Part shown: piece by piece, positions 1-6,747 of the stretch | Layout of the letters: each line of letters begins with the position of its first letter | Numbering within the stretch: the first letter of the stretch is position 1 | Origin: a virus | Strand: one strand, 5' to 3' | DNA: 39,144 nucleotides | IMG/VR virus record: IMGVR_UViG_3300014501_000035 | Location: 1-39,144 of that record | The notes under the pieces: generated by a model | What the model was told of the DNA's origin: nothing | The model's input: the letters and a program-made list of their open reading frames with translations, nothing else | Databases searched by the model: none | Translations under genes and position numbers: made by a program

Positions 1-191
1 AATCACATATTTGTGGAATTGGGGGGAGGCGAAAACATCGCAGGGGGAAAACCCCCCCCCCCCCCCCCCCCCCCGAGCGCGAACCGCGCCCGGACGAAAA
101 CGGCTTGAAGGAAACGGACGCGGCGGCCCAGAAAACCCTACAGGAGAACCCGGATATCGCCCGGATACTTAAGCATCGCGGTGAGCGGTAG
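1..191 (+). CDS. C-terminal end of an unidentified gene, interrupted by a 23-C run
   Basis: An open frame enters from the left edge. Before the C run the most protein-like reading is frame 1 (NHIFVELGGGENIAGGKP). After it the protein-like reading is frame 3, from 75 to the TAG at 189 (residues such as DENGLKETDAAAQKTLQENP, ending in KHRGER). The two frames join only if the run holds 21 or 24 C instead of 23. The joined protein would have a proline stretch of 7-8 residues followed by a charged helical C-terminus. The family is not recognised. Either the run length is a sequencing error, or the gene is off by a slipped-strand event. Confidence 0.45.
   Translation, partial: SHICGIGGRRKHRRGKTPPPPPPPEREPRPDENGLKETDAAAQKTLQENPDIARILKHRGER
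52..74. repeat. Homopolymer run of 23 C
   Basis: Twenty-three consecutive C on the plus strand lie inside a probable coding region. One C more or two fewer would restore the reading frame. Such runs are unstable in replication and are also error-prone in sequencing. Confidence 0.9.
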
Positions 192-224
192 CCCACGGGT
201 CAGGCCGTCGCCGCGTAGGACATG

Positions 225-275
225 AAAAAGCCTCCGACTCTCCCTCTTTCGAGGTCTCCTGAGTCGGGGGCTTTT
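225..275 (+). terminator. Palindromic repeat copy 1, likely bidirectional terminator
   Basis: Left arm AAAAGCCTCCGACTC (226-240) pairs with right arm GAGTCGGGGGCTTTT (261-275) with one G-U wobble. The loop holds a smaller hairpin (CCTC-TTTC-GAGG). The A tract before and T tract after the stem would allow termination on both strands: of the gene ending at 191 and of the minus-strand genes ending at 395. A second copy lies at 4517-4560. The rest of 192-394 shows no gene I can support. Confidence 0.75.
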
Positions 276-394
276 GCTGCTATGGAGAAAGGCGATCCCG
301 GAAATGGCTGTAACCGGGCCGCTACTAAAGGGTTGGTAAGACGAAAAAGCCTGACTCCACCGCGACCGGGTCGCATTTTGCGGCTTGACTGTGG

Positions 395-970
395 TCACAC
401 GGCAGGCGTGTCTAGTGTGCTGAGCTTCAATGCTCCGATACCGAAGTTAAACGAACCGAGCGTGAGAACGTAAGAAGTGAAAAGGAGGAACTGAGCAACG
501 TGAATCGACCAGGGCTCCCACACTGTTTCGATAGCTTCTTCTTCTGTTCCCACAACCTTAATTGCCTGAGCAGCCGGTGCGTTCTTCAAGTCCCGGTCGC
601 TCCTTCCCAGTTGAGTTCGTTGGAACCCTATTGAACGATACTGGTATGTGCCGTCCGGAAAGCCTATTCGAACAACCAGAGATAGCACGAGAATCGTGTA
701 GAGTACGAAGCCAGCAATAGCTACGAAAAAACCGCGTCGGAACTTCGTACTCGGACTCCGTCTTTTCCTCAGATTAACGGCATAGATGCCAGACGCTGCA
801 ATCAGTAAACTTGCAAATGGCTCCAGAAGGTGATTCATCCCCCCCAGTGGTGGAAACACGAGAATGGTTTGCCAGTTTCTAGGGATTGCCGAACCAACCA
901 GCGGAAACCCCGTCACGACAACCATACCGGAGTAGCGGCCAAATTGTTTCAGGCCGGAAATCAGTGGCAT
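395..970 (-). CDS. Hypothetical multi-pass membrane protein
   Basis: A 191-residue protein of unrecognised family. Hydrophobic stretches are visible around residues 15-28, 48-66, 80-102 (FFVAIAGFVLYTILVLSLVV) and 155-178, so it is probably an inner-membrane protein with about four passes and a soluble loop around residues 105-155. Its ATG (968-970) overlaps the end of the upstream gene in ATGCCACTGA, so the two are translationally coupled and probably function together. It ends before the palindromic terminator at 225-275. Function unknown. Confidence 0.65.
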   Translation of the reverse strand: MPLISGLKQFGRYSGMVVVTGFPLVGSAIPRNWQTILVFPPLGGMNHLLEPFASLLIAASGIYAVNLRKRRSPSTKFRRGFFVAIAGFVLYTILVLSLVVRIGFPDGTYQYRSIGFQRTQLGRSDRDLKNAPAAQAIKVVGTEEEAIETVWEPWSIHVAQFLLFTSYVLTLGSFNFGIGALKLSTLDTPAV

Positions 971-2088
971 TTTGTGAACTCCACCTTGATTGTTGCGTTC
1001 GGATTGTCCCAGGGGTCAATTCGCAAGAACTGATCGTCGCCGCAGTTCTCTTTGTGGAACCTGAACAGCAGGTATGCCATAGGGAACGTGGCAATGGTCA
1101 CGTCCGTTGGAGTGGGATAGTCCGCGAAATCCGGCTGTGTTGTCCTGCGATAGGCTACCCGTGCTCCGGGTGGAATACTCATCAATGCGGTGGTGAACGT
1201 AGCACCACCAGTCTCCTCAACGTATCTATACGCCTTCGCATTGTCATCCACGAGATGCGATACAGCAGCGGCATCAGGGCTGAGGGTAGTTGATGGCTTC
1301 GCTGGTGATTGTGGCTTGGAACGCTTCTTCAGTTGTGCCAGTTCCAGATGGGGAGCAATACCTTGCTCGACTATCTTGCGAGCCTTGATGTCTGTTTCAA
1401 GGTCGCTATAGTTCTCACGGAAATCCTCGAAGAACACGGGGATAGTCTGATCCTGTTTGAGGATTTGCTTCTTGTATTCCCTTTCAGAATCGTTGAGTGC
1501 CAACTGGGCCGATTCGATGATTGAAACAAGGAATTGCTTCTGATCTTCCGTAGTGTTGGGATACTGCTCGATGCCGTTGGCAAACCGAATCTGCAATCTG
1601 TCTAATTCCTCTGCCTTGGTCTCAAGGAATTGCTTCTGGGAAACAGTGAGTTCGACCTTCGCCTGCGTTGGATAAACGTTGGTATCCGGAACAGGAACGA
1701 GTGTGAAGTGAACCTTGTTCGAAAGCGTAATCGGACGCATTTTCTGATATCCATTGCACCTGAAGCTGGCGGAAACGGACGTAAAATCGCCACCGGCATC
1801 ATCGAACGCCGTCTGCGTACCAACTGCAATCGTCTGGCCTCCTTTTGCCGGGTTTCCGGTAATATCCATTTCGACCCGTTCGGGACCTGAATCTCGCAAG
1901 GCTACGATCCAGAAACCTGCATCGCATGGCGATGGAATATCGAACGTCACGGTTCCTTTTACCGCTTCTCCAGCCTTGAACACCGCCCGTTCGAGCGAAA
2001 CAGTCGCCGATGTTTGCGACAGAGATTCGGCGGAGAGAGCAGAGAGGATGAACATTAAGACGGCGGACCGGGCCAGAATGCGAAGCAT
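961..2088 (-). CDS. Hypothetical exported protein
   Basis: A 375-residue protein with a signal peptide at residues 1-24 (hydrophobic AVLMFILSALSA, then SLSQ before probable cleavage). Residues 28-135 read as a beta-rich domain, residues 150-245 as helical and charged (KAEELDRLQIRF region), and residues 285-375 as a second beta domain with a conserved-looking C-terminus. I do not recognise the family. A GGAG at suitable spacing precedes the ATG at 2086-2088. It overlaps the downstream membrane protein by 10 nt, so the pair forms a short operon, possibly a secreted protein and its membrane partner. Confidence 0.7.
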   Translation of the reverse strand: MLRILARSAVLMFILSALSAESLSQTSATVSLERAVFKAGEAVKGTVTFDIPSPCDAGFWIVALRDSGPERVEMDITGNPAKGGQTIAVGTQTAFDDAGGDFTSVSASFRCNGYQKMRPITLSNKVHFTLVPVPDTNVYPTQAKVELTVSQKQFLETKAEELDRLQIRFANGIEQYPNTTEDQKQFLVSIIESAQLALNDSEREYKKQILKQDQTIPVFFEDFRENYSDLETDIKARKIVEQGIAPHLELAQLKKRSKPQSPAKPSTTLSPDAAAVSHLVDDNAKAYRYVEETGGATFTTALMSIPPGARVAYRRTTQPDFADYPTPTDVTIATFPMAYLLFRFHKENCGDDQFLRIDPWDNPNATIKVEFTKCH

Positions 2089-2238
2089 CGGGATAGACTC
2101 CAGGCTCTTTGAAGCTTGGCATTCATCTTACCTGAATGCGGAGCGATGTACCTGTTGAGGTTCCCGGACGGCCATCCTGTGCGAATCGGGGTGAGACCGA
2201 CTGTGAAAGTCATGCATCCGGCTCCTTGAAGGCCGGAC

Positions 2239-2244
2239 TATAAT
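2239..2244 (+). promoter_or_regulatory. Consensus -10 box, predicted leaderless start
   Basis: TATAAT at 2239-2244 lies 8 nt before the ATG at 2253, so transcription would begin at or within 2 nt of the start codon. No convincing -35 hexamer is visible. A short hairpin (CCGGC/GCCGG) covers 2217-2235. No Shine-Dalgarno sequence could fit. Confidence 0.55.
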
Positions 2245-2252
2245 TCCGCACT

Positions 2253-2528
2253 ATGCAGGAAATCCTTTCCAAAACCGTCGATCCAAATGTCCCGCTACAG
2301 GGTCAGGAGTTCTATGAGATGCGGTTGTTCGAGGAACCCAACCAACTGGGAACTCGACACTGCGTCCGGCAGATTCACGCTGCGTGGAGCGACAAGAATC
2401 ATGATGTCATTTGGGATAGCGAAGAGGCCGATTACTTCTGGATTCTGGACGAGGCTAAGAAGCGATATGCAGAGCGAAAATCTGCTCTAGCAAAAATGGG
2501 GTTCATCTACTCCGATATGGACTGGTAA
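2253..2528 (+). CDS. Small hypothetical protein
   Basis: A 91-residue soluble protein with no signal peptide or membrane segment. It is acidic and aromatic, with a tryptophan- and tyrosine-rich middle (HAAWSDKNHDVIWDSEEADYFW) followed by a charged helix (LDEAKKRYAERKSALAKMG) and the ending DMDW. Family not recognised. The start is set by the perfect -10 box 8 nt upstream. It is divergent from the exported-protein gene at 961-2088, with about 160 nt between them. Confidence 0.65.
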   Translation: MQEILSKTVDPNVPLQGQEFYEMRLFEEPNQLGTRHCVRQIHAAWSDKNHDVIWDSEEADYFWILDEAKKRYAERKSALAKMGFIYSDMDW

Positions 2529-2670
2529 CGCTCGATTCCCGTCGAGTCGCGGGGCCGGTCTAGTCTTGACGCAACAATGCCCCAGGAGTATCTTCTGTGC
2601 ATCCGGGATTGTCCAAGATGTTCGATAGCTCGTGATTAAGTTGAGCGGTCTGTCGTTGAAAGGATGCAAT

Positions 2671-2859
2671 ATGCCACGTGGCACACATACGTTTTTGTCG
2701 ATGATGCTGGCAATGGCACTCGTATCGGGGATCGTGTCAGTGTCGTCATTCGCAACCTGTACCGGAGCCAATCCGTGCAACGCCTGCAAGAATTGCAAAT
2801 ACTGCAAGCACTGCGCAAAAGAGGGGGGAACATGCGGGGTGTGCAAACCATCCGCCTAG
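2671..2859 (+). CDS. Cys-rich exported small protein
   Basis: A 62-residue protein. Residues 1-28 form a signal peptide (hydrophobic FLSMMLAMALVSGIVSVSSF). The mature part has seven cysteines in CNACKNCKYCKHC followed by GGTCGVCKPSA, a regular CxxC ladder that suggests metal binding or disulfide bonding in the envelope. AAAGGA at 2658-2663 is a good ribosome binding site for this ATG. Similar small CK-CKYCKHC proteins are familiar from acidobacterial genomes, from memory. The end overlaps the start of the Sel1-repeat gene by 28 nt in another frame. Confidence 0.7.
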   Translation: MPRGTHTFLSMMLAMALVSGIVSVSSFATCTGANPCNACKNCKYCKHCAKEGGTCGVCKPSA

Positions 2860-3644
2860 TTGCCGTCACGCTGCTCATTGGCTCTTCCGTCTGTCTAGCC
2901 CAAACATTGACCACCGCTCAAGTCATGCGGTTGCAAGCAAAGATCAAGACACAACCCTTCTTGCTCTCTGTGGCTCTGGGACTGCTTTTGTGCATTCCTG
3001 CATGGGCGCAATCAAGTGATGCGGCATCGACAAAGACCAAAGAGATTAACCCCGCATTGATGGCGAAGGCGAAGGCGGGGAACGCCGATGCTGAGTTTTA
3101 CATTGGCTTCGCCCACCAAGAGGGAAGAGGGTTTCCCCAGAGCTACTCAGAGGCTGCCGTCTGGTATCGCAAGGCTGCCGAGCAGGGAAATGCAAACGCA
3201 CAGTCGGTCCTCGGCAATCTCTACAGCAAAGGCCAAGGAGTCCCACAAGACTATGCACAGGCTGCAATATGGTGGCTGAAGGCGGCTGCGCAAGGGGAAA
3301 TGTTCGCGCAGGCCAGCCTCGGCAGCGCTTACGCGCGAGGCCGCGGTGTGCCGCAGGATTACACCCAAGCGGCTGTATGGTATCGGAAGGCGGCGGAGCA
3401 AGGTGAGCCCGAAGCGCAAAGTGACCTTGGATTGCTTTATGAAGAAGGCAAGGGCGTCCCCCAAGACTACGCAGAAGCCTATTTTTGGCTGGACCTTGCC
3501 GTTGCCCAGGAGACTCAGGAGGAAAAGGGGACGGACTCGGAATCTCGTGACGACGTTGCCAAGAAACTTACTCCCGAAGAGTTAGTGAAAGTGCAGGAGC
3601 GGGCGCGGAAGTGGTTTGAGGATCACCCCGCGAAGCCGCAATGA
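2832..3644 (+). CDS. Exported Sel1-like repeat protein
   Basis: A 270-residue protein when started at 2832, where GAGGGG gives a strong ribosome binding site. Four Sel1-type repeats occupy roughly residues 80-225. Each follows the pattern AxxxLGxxYxxGxGVPQDYxxAxxWYxKAAEQG, which is the classic helical hairpin repeat used for protein-protein contacts. The N-terminus has two hydrophobic export-like segments in tandem: MRGVQTIRLVAVTLLIGSSV and, after the ATG at 2925, a second one ending in PAWAQ. The true start may therefore be 2925, with the first segment belonging to an older or overlapping gene. The C-terminus is charged. Probably periplasmic; role unknown. Confidence 0.75.
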   Translation: MRGVQTIRLVAVTLLIGSSVCLAQTLTTAQVMRLQAKIKTQPFLLSVALGLLLCIPAWAQSSDAASTKTKEINPALMAKAKAGNADAEFYIGFAHQEGRGFPQSYSEAAVWYRKAAEQGNANAQSVLGNLYSKGQGVPQDYAQAAIWWLKAAAQGEMFAQASLGSAYARGRGVPQDYTQAAVWYRKAAEQGEPEAQSDLGLLYEEGKGVPQDYAEAYFWLDLAVAQETQEEKGTDSESRDDVAKKLTPEELVKVQERARKWFEDHPAKPQ

Positions 3645-3804
3645 CGTAACGCTCTGAATATCCCCGCAATCGTGCTGCCTGCCGCTGGTGAGGCTCCGAC
3701 ACTATCCCTTGGTGACCGCAACTGGAAGGCAGCATAGCCGACCGTAATTATCTTGGTTCGCGTACACTCCACGGTAGCCAAATCCGTGCTACTCTTCCTC
3801 CACT

Positions 3805-3972
3805 ATGGTGACATTCACGGACGTTCAAATGCTTCGCCACGCCCTCGAACTCGACAAGCAGGATCTTCACCGCTTCGAAAATGATCCACAGACAAACGCA
3901 GAGTCAATCGTTACAGTGAAGCGAATCATCAAGGAAAAGGAGGCCACAATCGCCCTGTTTCCACCCGACTGA
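3805..3972 (+). CDS. Small helical hypothetical protein (55 aa)
   Basis: The frame runs from ATG 3805 to TGA 3970-3972. The product begins MVTFTDVQMLRHALELDKQD, continues with a charged heptad-like helix (VKRIIKEKEATIALFP) and ends PPD. Composition and codon use look genuine and the helix is amphipathic. A TACTCT sequence about 8 nt upstream of the ATG could be a -10 box for a leaderless mRNA, as at neighbouring genes. Family not recognised. The 160 nt between 3645 and 3804 contain nothing else I can support. Confidence 0.45.
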   Translation: MVTFTDVQMLRHALELDKQDLHRFENDPQTNAESIVTVKRIIKEKEATIALFPPD

Positions 3973-4064
3973 CTTATCCCCAGTTCCCGCTTGCGCTTTT
4001 CCGCCAGTATGCTTTATGGGGGAAGCCAATTGAAGAGGGCGCTAATCCGAGATGTGCCTAAATG

Positions 4065-4472
4065 TTATTTTTGACCAGCACAAGGAAATGCAGAGGTAAG
4101 AGCTTCGATGACCAATACAACAGCGGACAGATGAAGTTTTTCCGGATGATTATCGCTATACTTCAGGATTATCCTGGCAAATTGTTCCTCGGTGGCCTCT
4201 TTGGGCACACAAAAGAAAACATCATTAGGATGCGCGATCTTATCGGCGCTAATCGCGTCCACGACACCTTCTATATACGAGCCACACGCTTGTAAATCCA
4301 CCATGCCGCTCATGTCCACCGTGTCGTTTTCCAAAAGTCTTACGCTACGGCATTTTTGTACCAATTCGGACGCTTTGGGGCCGAAGAAGTAGACCGGCGC
4401 AGGTGGCGGCGCACTCAGGCCAAAAAACAAAATGGGTATCAACATGGGAAGGATGATATACCAACCGCTCAT
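4065..4472 (-). CDS. Rap1a/Tai-domain protein
   Basis: A 135-residue protein when started at the ATG 4470-4472, which places one hydrophobic export or anchor segment (WYIILPMLIPILFFGLSA) at the N-terminus. The rest fits the Rap1a/Tai fold: a Cys in the first helix (VQKC), ACGSYIEGVVDA, CVPKEATEEQ, a KYSDNHPEKLHL helix and the final ALTSAFPC. Rap1a and Tai proteins are known as periplasmic immunity proteins of type VI secretion effectors, but many domain members have no known partner. No effector gene is adjacent, so immunity is not implied here. Confidence 0.65.
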   Translation of the reverse strand: MSGWYIILPMLIPILFFGLSAPPPAPVYFFGPKASELVQKCRSVRLLENDTVDMSGMVDLQACGSYIEGVVDAISADKIAHPNDVFFCVPKEATEEQFARIILKYSDNHPEKLHLSAVVLVIEALTSAFPCAGQK

Positions 4473-4516
4473 AGTTTTACCCGGCACCCTGTGCGGCCCA
4501 TGCGTGAACAAAAAGA

Positions 4517-4560
4517 AAAGCCCCCGACTCCCCCTCTTGCGAGGTCTCCTGAGTCGGGCT
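4517..4560 (+). repeat. Palindromic repeat copy 2 (imperfect)
   Basis: Nearly the same sequence as 226-271: AAAGCCCCCGACTC, the same inner CCTC-TTGC-GAGG hairpin and GAGTCGGG. The right arm stops after GAGTCGGGCT and lacks the T run. It sits immediately upstream of the -10 box of the gene at 4584, so here it insulates or shapes the promoter instead of forming a classical terminator for plus-strand transcripts. On the minus strand it lies before the Rap1a gene. Confidence 0.7.
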
Positions 4561-4567
4561 GTGAGGG

Positions 4568-4573
4568 CTACAA
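4568..4573 (+). promoter_or_regulatory. Probable -10 box, leaderless start
   Basis: TACAAT at 4568-4573 is 10 nt from the ATG at 4584, so the transcript would have a leader of about 3 nt or none. No Shine-Dalgarno sequence is present. Confidence 0.45.
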
Positions 4574-4583
4574 TTTAGGCACC

Positions 4584-5039
4584 ATGTCAACCAAACCTGA
4601 CTTCAGAAATGAGACTTTGGGCCAAGGACTCCTACGAACGTTGAAGTGGATTGGGAAAGCTGCGGCTTGGGTCGGTGGCTTAACTCTAGCCGCCTCAATT
4701 GCAACAGTCGGATACGAACAGCTTGACTTCAACGGTTATATCTACCACCACCGGACGCTTGACGTGTACATGAGCAACAATTGGCTGGTGGGAGAGAACC
4801 GCGTATGTTCCCTCACGGAATACCCTGACGCTAATGGGAAACCGACTGGGAAGGTTCTCGGCCTGATGTGCCCGGTTGAAGATGAGAAACTCCAACCTCA
4901 CAACCTGTCCGTCACCTTCGAAGGTATTCTTGACCCCCAGGATATGAACGGGAAAGACCGTCCGCTTCCAGACGAATGGAAATGCACGCGGGGAAGCGAC
5001 AGCTTCACCTGTGAGGCGATGGCCGCTAGGCGACCTTAA
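4584..5039 (+). CDS. Membrane-anchored hypothetical protein
   Basis: A 151-residue protein with a short cytoplasmic N-terminus (MSTKPDFRNETLGQGLLRTL), one membrane segment around residues 24-43 (AAAWVGGLTLAASIATVGY) and an extracytoplasmic C-terminal domain containing four cysteines (NRVCSLTEYP, LMCPVEDE, WKCTRG, FTCEAM) that could form two disulfides. The family is not recognised. The open frame extends upstream to 4356, but the -10 box at 4568 and the repeat at 4517-4560 argue for the ATG at 4584. It converges with the gene ending at 5026, overlapping it by 14 nt. Confidence 0.6.
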   Translation: MSTKPDFRNETLGQGLLRTLKWIGKAAAWVGGLTLAASIATVGYEQLDFNGYIYHHRTLDVYMSNNWLVGENRVCSLTEYPDANGKPTGKVLGLMCPVEDEKLQPHNLSVTFEGILDPQDMNGKDRPLPDEWKCTRGSDSFTCEAMAARRP

Positions 5040-5226
5040 AAGCGGAGAAGTCGGAAAATGCGTATTGTTCCGTTCCCGGATTTTCCGAACATCCAAGCGT
5101 TACTTCCCCGAAAGGTATTCGAGTAAGTGTCCCGGCATCTTTCCAGTACGGAGCTACTTCCTCCGGTACTTCATGCTTTTTGCCGCAGAGCTTGCAGGCA
5201 AAAGACCATCCATCAGGGTATTCCAT
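5026..5226 (-). CDS. Small CxxC protein (zinc-ribbon-like half)
   Basis: A 66-residue protein beginning MEYPDGWSFACKLCGKKHEV. The CKLCGKKHEVP stretch is a single zinc-knuckle-like CxxC; another Cys occurs in VTLGCSENPG. The start at 5226 is chosen because the minus strand carries a perfect TATAAT at 5239-5234, leaving 7 nt before the ATG. This is another leaderless arrangement. A longer frame to 5358 exists but would overlap the promoter and start of the divergent gene. Family not recognised. Confidence 0.5.
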   Translation of the reverse strand: MEYPDGWSFACKLCGKKHEVPEEVAPYWKDAGTLTRIPFGEVTLGCSENPGTEQYAFSDFSAFKVA

Positions 5227-5233
5227 GACGCCA

Positions 5234-5239
5234 ATTATA
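5234..5239 (-). promoter_or_regulatory. -10 box of the CxxC protein gene
   Basis: Reads TATAAT on the minus strand, 7 nt upstream of the ATG at 5226. It lies back to back with the plus-strand promoter at 5269-5297, making a compact divergent promoter region. Confidence 0.5.
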
Positions 5240-5268
5240 GCGCCACTGCCACAGATTTGGTAGTGGGA

Positions 5269-5297
5269 TTGATCCAGCCACCGAATCCGGTTATACT
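5269..5297 (+). promoter_or_regulatory. Sigma-70-type promoter for the DUF4365-like gene
   Basis: TTGATC (5269-5274), a 17-nt spacer and TATACT (5292-5297). The ATG at 5306 follows after 8 nt, so the mRNA should start at or next to the initiation codon. This is the best promoter match in the left part of the window. Confidence 0.65.
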
Positions 5298-5305
5298 GCC
5301 GCACC

Positions 5306-5857
5306 ATGAGACCAATGTTTACGATCCATGCCGGGGAATACTTGGTAGGCGAATACATCGAGAGTCACTTCAAAAACTGGAATGTGTGGATTCCGTCGAA
5401 GGACACTGGCATAGACTTGCTAGTCACTGACCAGAAAAACCAGCGAACAATCTCGCTTCAAGTGAAATTCGGCAAAGACTTCCTGCCCGGAAAGTCTGCC
5501 GTGCTGCGGAATTCATTATGCTGCTTGAGTTGGTTCACGTTGAACAGGGCGAAGCTCGACACTTCCCTGGCTGAATTCTGGGTGTTTGTGTTGATGGGAT
5601 TCACCAGCGATAAGCCTGATTTTCTCGTTGTCCCCACGGCAAAACTGCGCAAGCACATGGACGAGATTCACGGTCATCAGGAGAAACTACAGGTCTACCT
5701 CACCTCTACAAAGAGTAAATGTTGGGAGACCAGAAGGCTTGGAAGCGATGCCATGCTCCAGATTGCAAACGGCACCTATAAGAACCCTATGCTTGATCTC
5801 TCAAAATACCTGAATGACGCTGGTTGGGATGCCCTCAAGGCCAAGCTAGACCGTTAA
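5306..5857 (+). CDS. PD-(D/E)XK nuclease-like (DUF4365-like) protein
   Basis: A 183-residue soluble protein. Residues 9-60 carry the layout of a PD-(D/E)XK core: an N-terminal helix with Glu (HAGEYLVGEYIE), then GIDLLVTD (Asp about residue 37) and ISLQVKFG (QxK about residues 52-54). The remaining domain (FWVFVLMGF, PDFLVVPTAKL) matches the style of DUF4365-type proteins, which read a ligand or nucleic acid with this fold. An active nuclease would need the D-QxK set, which is present. It lies next to the terminal end of the phage late operon, so it may be a lysogeny or defence cargo gene. Assignment is from motif reading only. Confidence 0.5.
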   Translation: MRPMFTIHAGEYLVGEYIESHFKNWNVWIPSKDTGIDLLVTDQKNQRTISLQVKFGKDFLPGKSAVLRNSLCCLSWFTLNRAKLDTSLAEFWVFVLMGFTSDKPDFLVVPTAKLRKHMDEIHGHQEKLQVYLTSTKSKCWETRRLGSDAMLQIANGTYKNPMLDLSKYLNDAGWDALKAKLDR

Positions 5858-5930
5858 GAGCTATACGCACTTTTCAGACACTACCCACGGCCTACTACCA
5901 ACGGGTGATTGACCCAAGGCAGTCGGCGCA

Positions 5931-5976
5931 TGGAAAACGAAAGCCCGGCACCACCGCCGAAAGCGATGCCGGGGCC
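5931..5976 (-). terminator. Rho-independent terminator of the phage late operon
   Basis: On the minus strand GCCCCGGCA (5975-5967) pairs with TGCCGGGC (5950-5943), and the stem is followed by TTTCGTTTTCC. It lies about 35 nt beyond the last phage minus-strand gene and so closes the transcript that starts before the terminase genes. The rest of 5858-6010 shows nothing else. Confidence 0.7.
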
Positions 5977-6010
5977 ATTGGGTCGTCACCCAAGTGAAAC
6001 AGAAAGCTCC

Positions 6011-6715
6011 TTAGAAATGCATCATGTGCATGACTACAAAGGTGAGAATGGAACCAACGACCCCGGCTAACGCCATCATGATGGGTTGGGATACACCCTC
6101 TGCACCTTTGGCAGTCCCGATCCCCACGCTGTTAGCGGAAACGGTGTCACTCACCGCCTTCAGTTCCTTAACGATGCCCGCCAGAAGAGAATCGGAGGCA
6201 GCGAATCGTGTGGTTATCGTGACGGTAGCTTCACCGAGACCCTTGAGTTCGTGGAGCATCGACTGCATAAGCGGGTCAACCACTTCCGATTTGCCCCGCC
6301 CTTCGAAGATGGAACGCTCCACCACGGCAAGGCGTTCCGTGAGTGGAGTCAATACCTGCTGCAAGGCGGTGGCACTGGCTTGGGCTGTGGAGGCAACCAA
6401 GTTCCTGAGTGTGTCAGCCGAAGTCGCCACCTGCGCGGCGAGTGTCGCGGCCTGCTGGACTGAACGCTCAGCGGCGATCCCCACAGCGATAGAGTCCACA
6501 GCCCGAATGCTGTCCAGCCTCTTGGCCTCAGCATCCCTGAGTTCTTTTTCGTAAGTGGAGGTCACAGTACGGATGTCATCCAGCCGCTTAGATTCAGCAG
6601 CGGCAAGTTCTCTTGAGTGCGCGATGTTCAACGTCACCAACGCCTTCACATTTTCTGTGGGGTCGATGCCGATGTTTCCGATGATGGCTTTAGTGTTTTG
6701 TTCAGTTGTTGGCAT
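6011..6715 (-). CDS. Phage coiled-coil protein with C-terminal membrane anchor
   Basis: A 234-residue protein. Residues 25-95 are an alanine-rich coiled coil with a duplicated segment (ELAAAESKRLDDIRTV and ELRDAEAKRLDSIRAV). Residues 95-200 are helical, and residues 212-232 (MMALAGVVGSILTFVVMHMM) form a single C-terminal membrane segment. AAGGA precedes the ATG. It is the last gene of the late operon, directly after the gpJ-like gene, a place where lysis or membrane-associated genes often sit. A holin-like, spanin-like or superinfection role is possible but not shown by any motif. Confidence 0.65.
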   Translation of the reverse strand: MPTTEQNTKAIIGNIGIDPTENVKALVTLNIAHSRELAAAESKRLDDIRTVTSTYEKELRDAEAKRLDSIRAVDSIAVGIAAERSVQQAATLAAQVATSADTLRNLVASTAQASATALQQVLTPLTERLAVVERSIFEGRGKSEVVDPLMQSMLHELKGLGEATVTITTRFAASDSLLAGIVKELKAVSDTVSANSVGIGTAKGAEGVSQPIMMALAGVVGSILTFVVMHMMHF

Positions 6716-6747
6716 ATATAGGTTCCTTCTAACTGCTAATACTGTCT

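Noticed and set aside
4356-4583. Upstream extension of the membrane protein gene at 4584
   Set aside because: It would run through the palindromic repeat and antisense to the Rap1a gene; a -10 box right before 4584 gives a better start.
5858-6010. A tRNA gene as integration target at either end
   Set aside because: No T-arm (GGTTCGAATCC-like) or cloverleaf was seen at 5858-6010 or 38915-39022.
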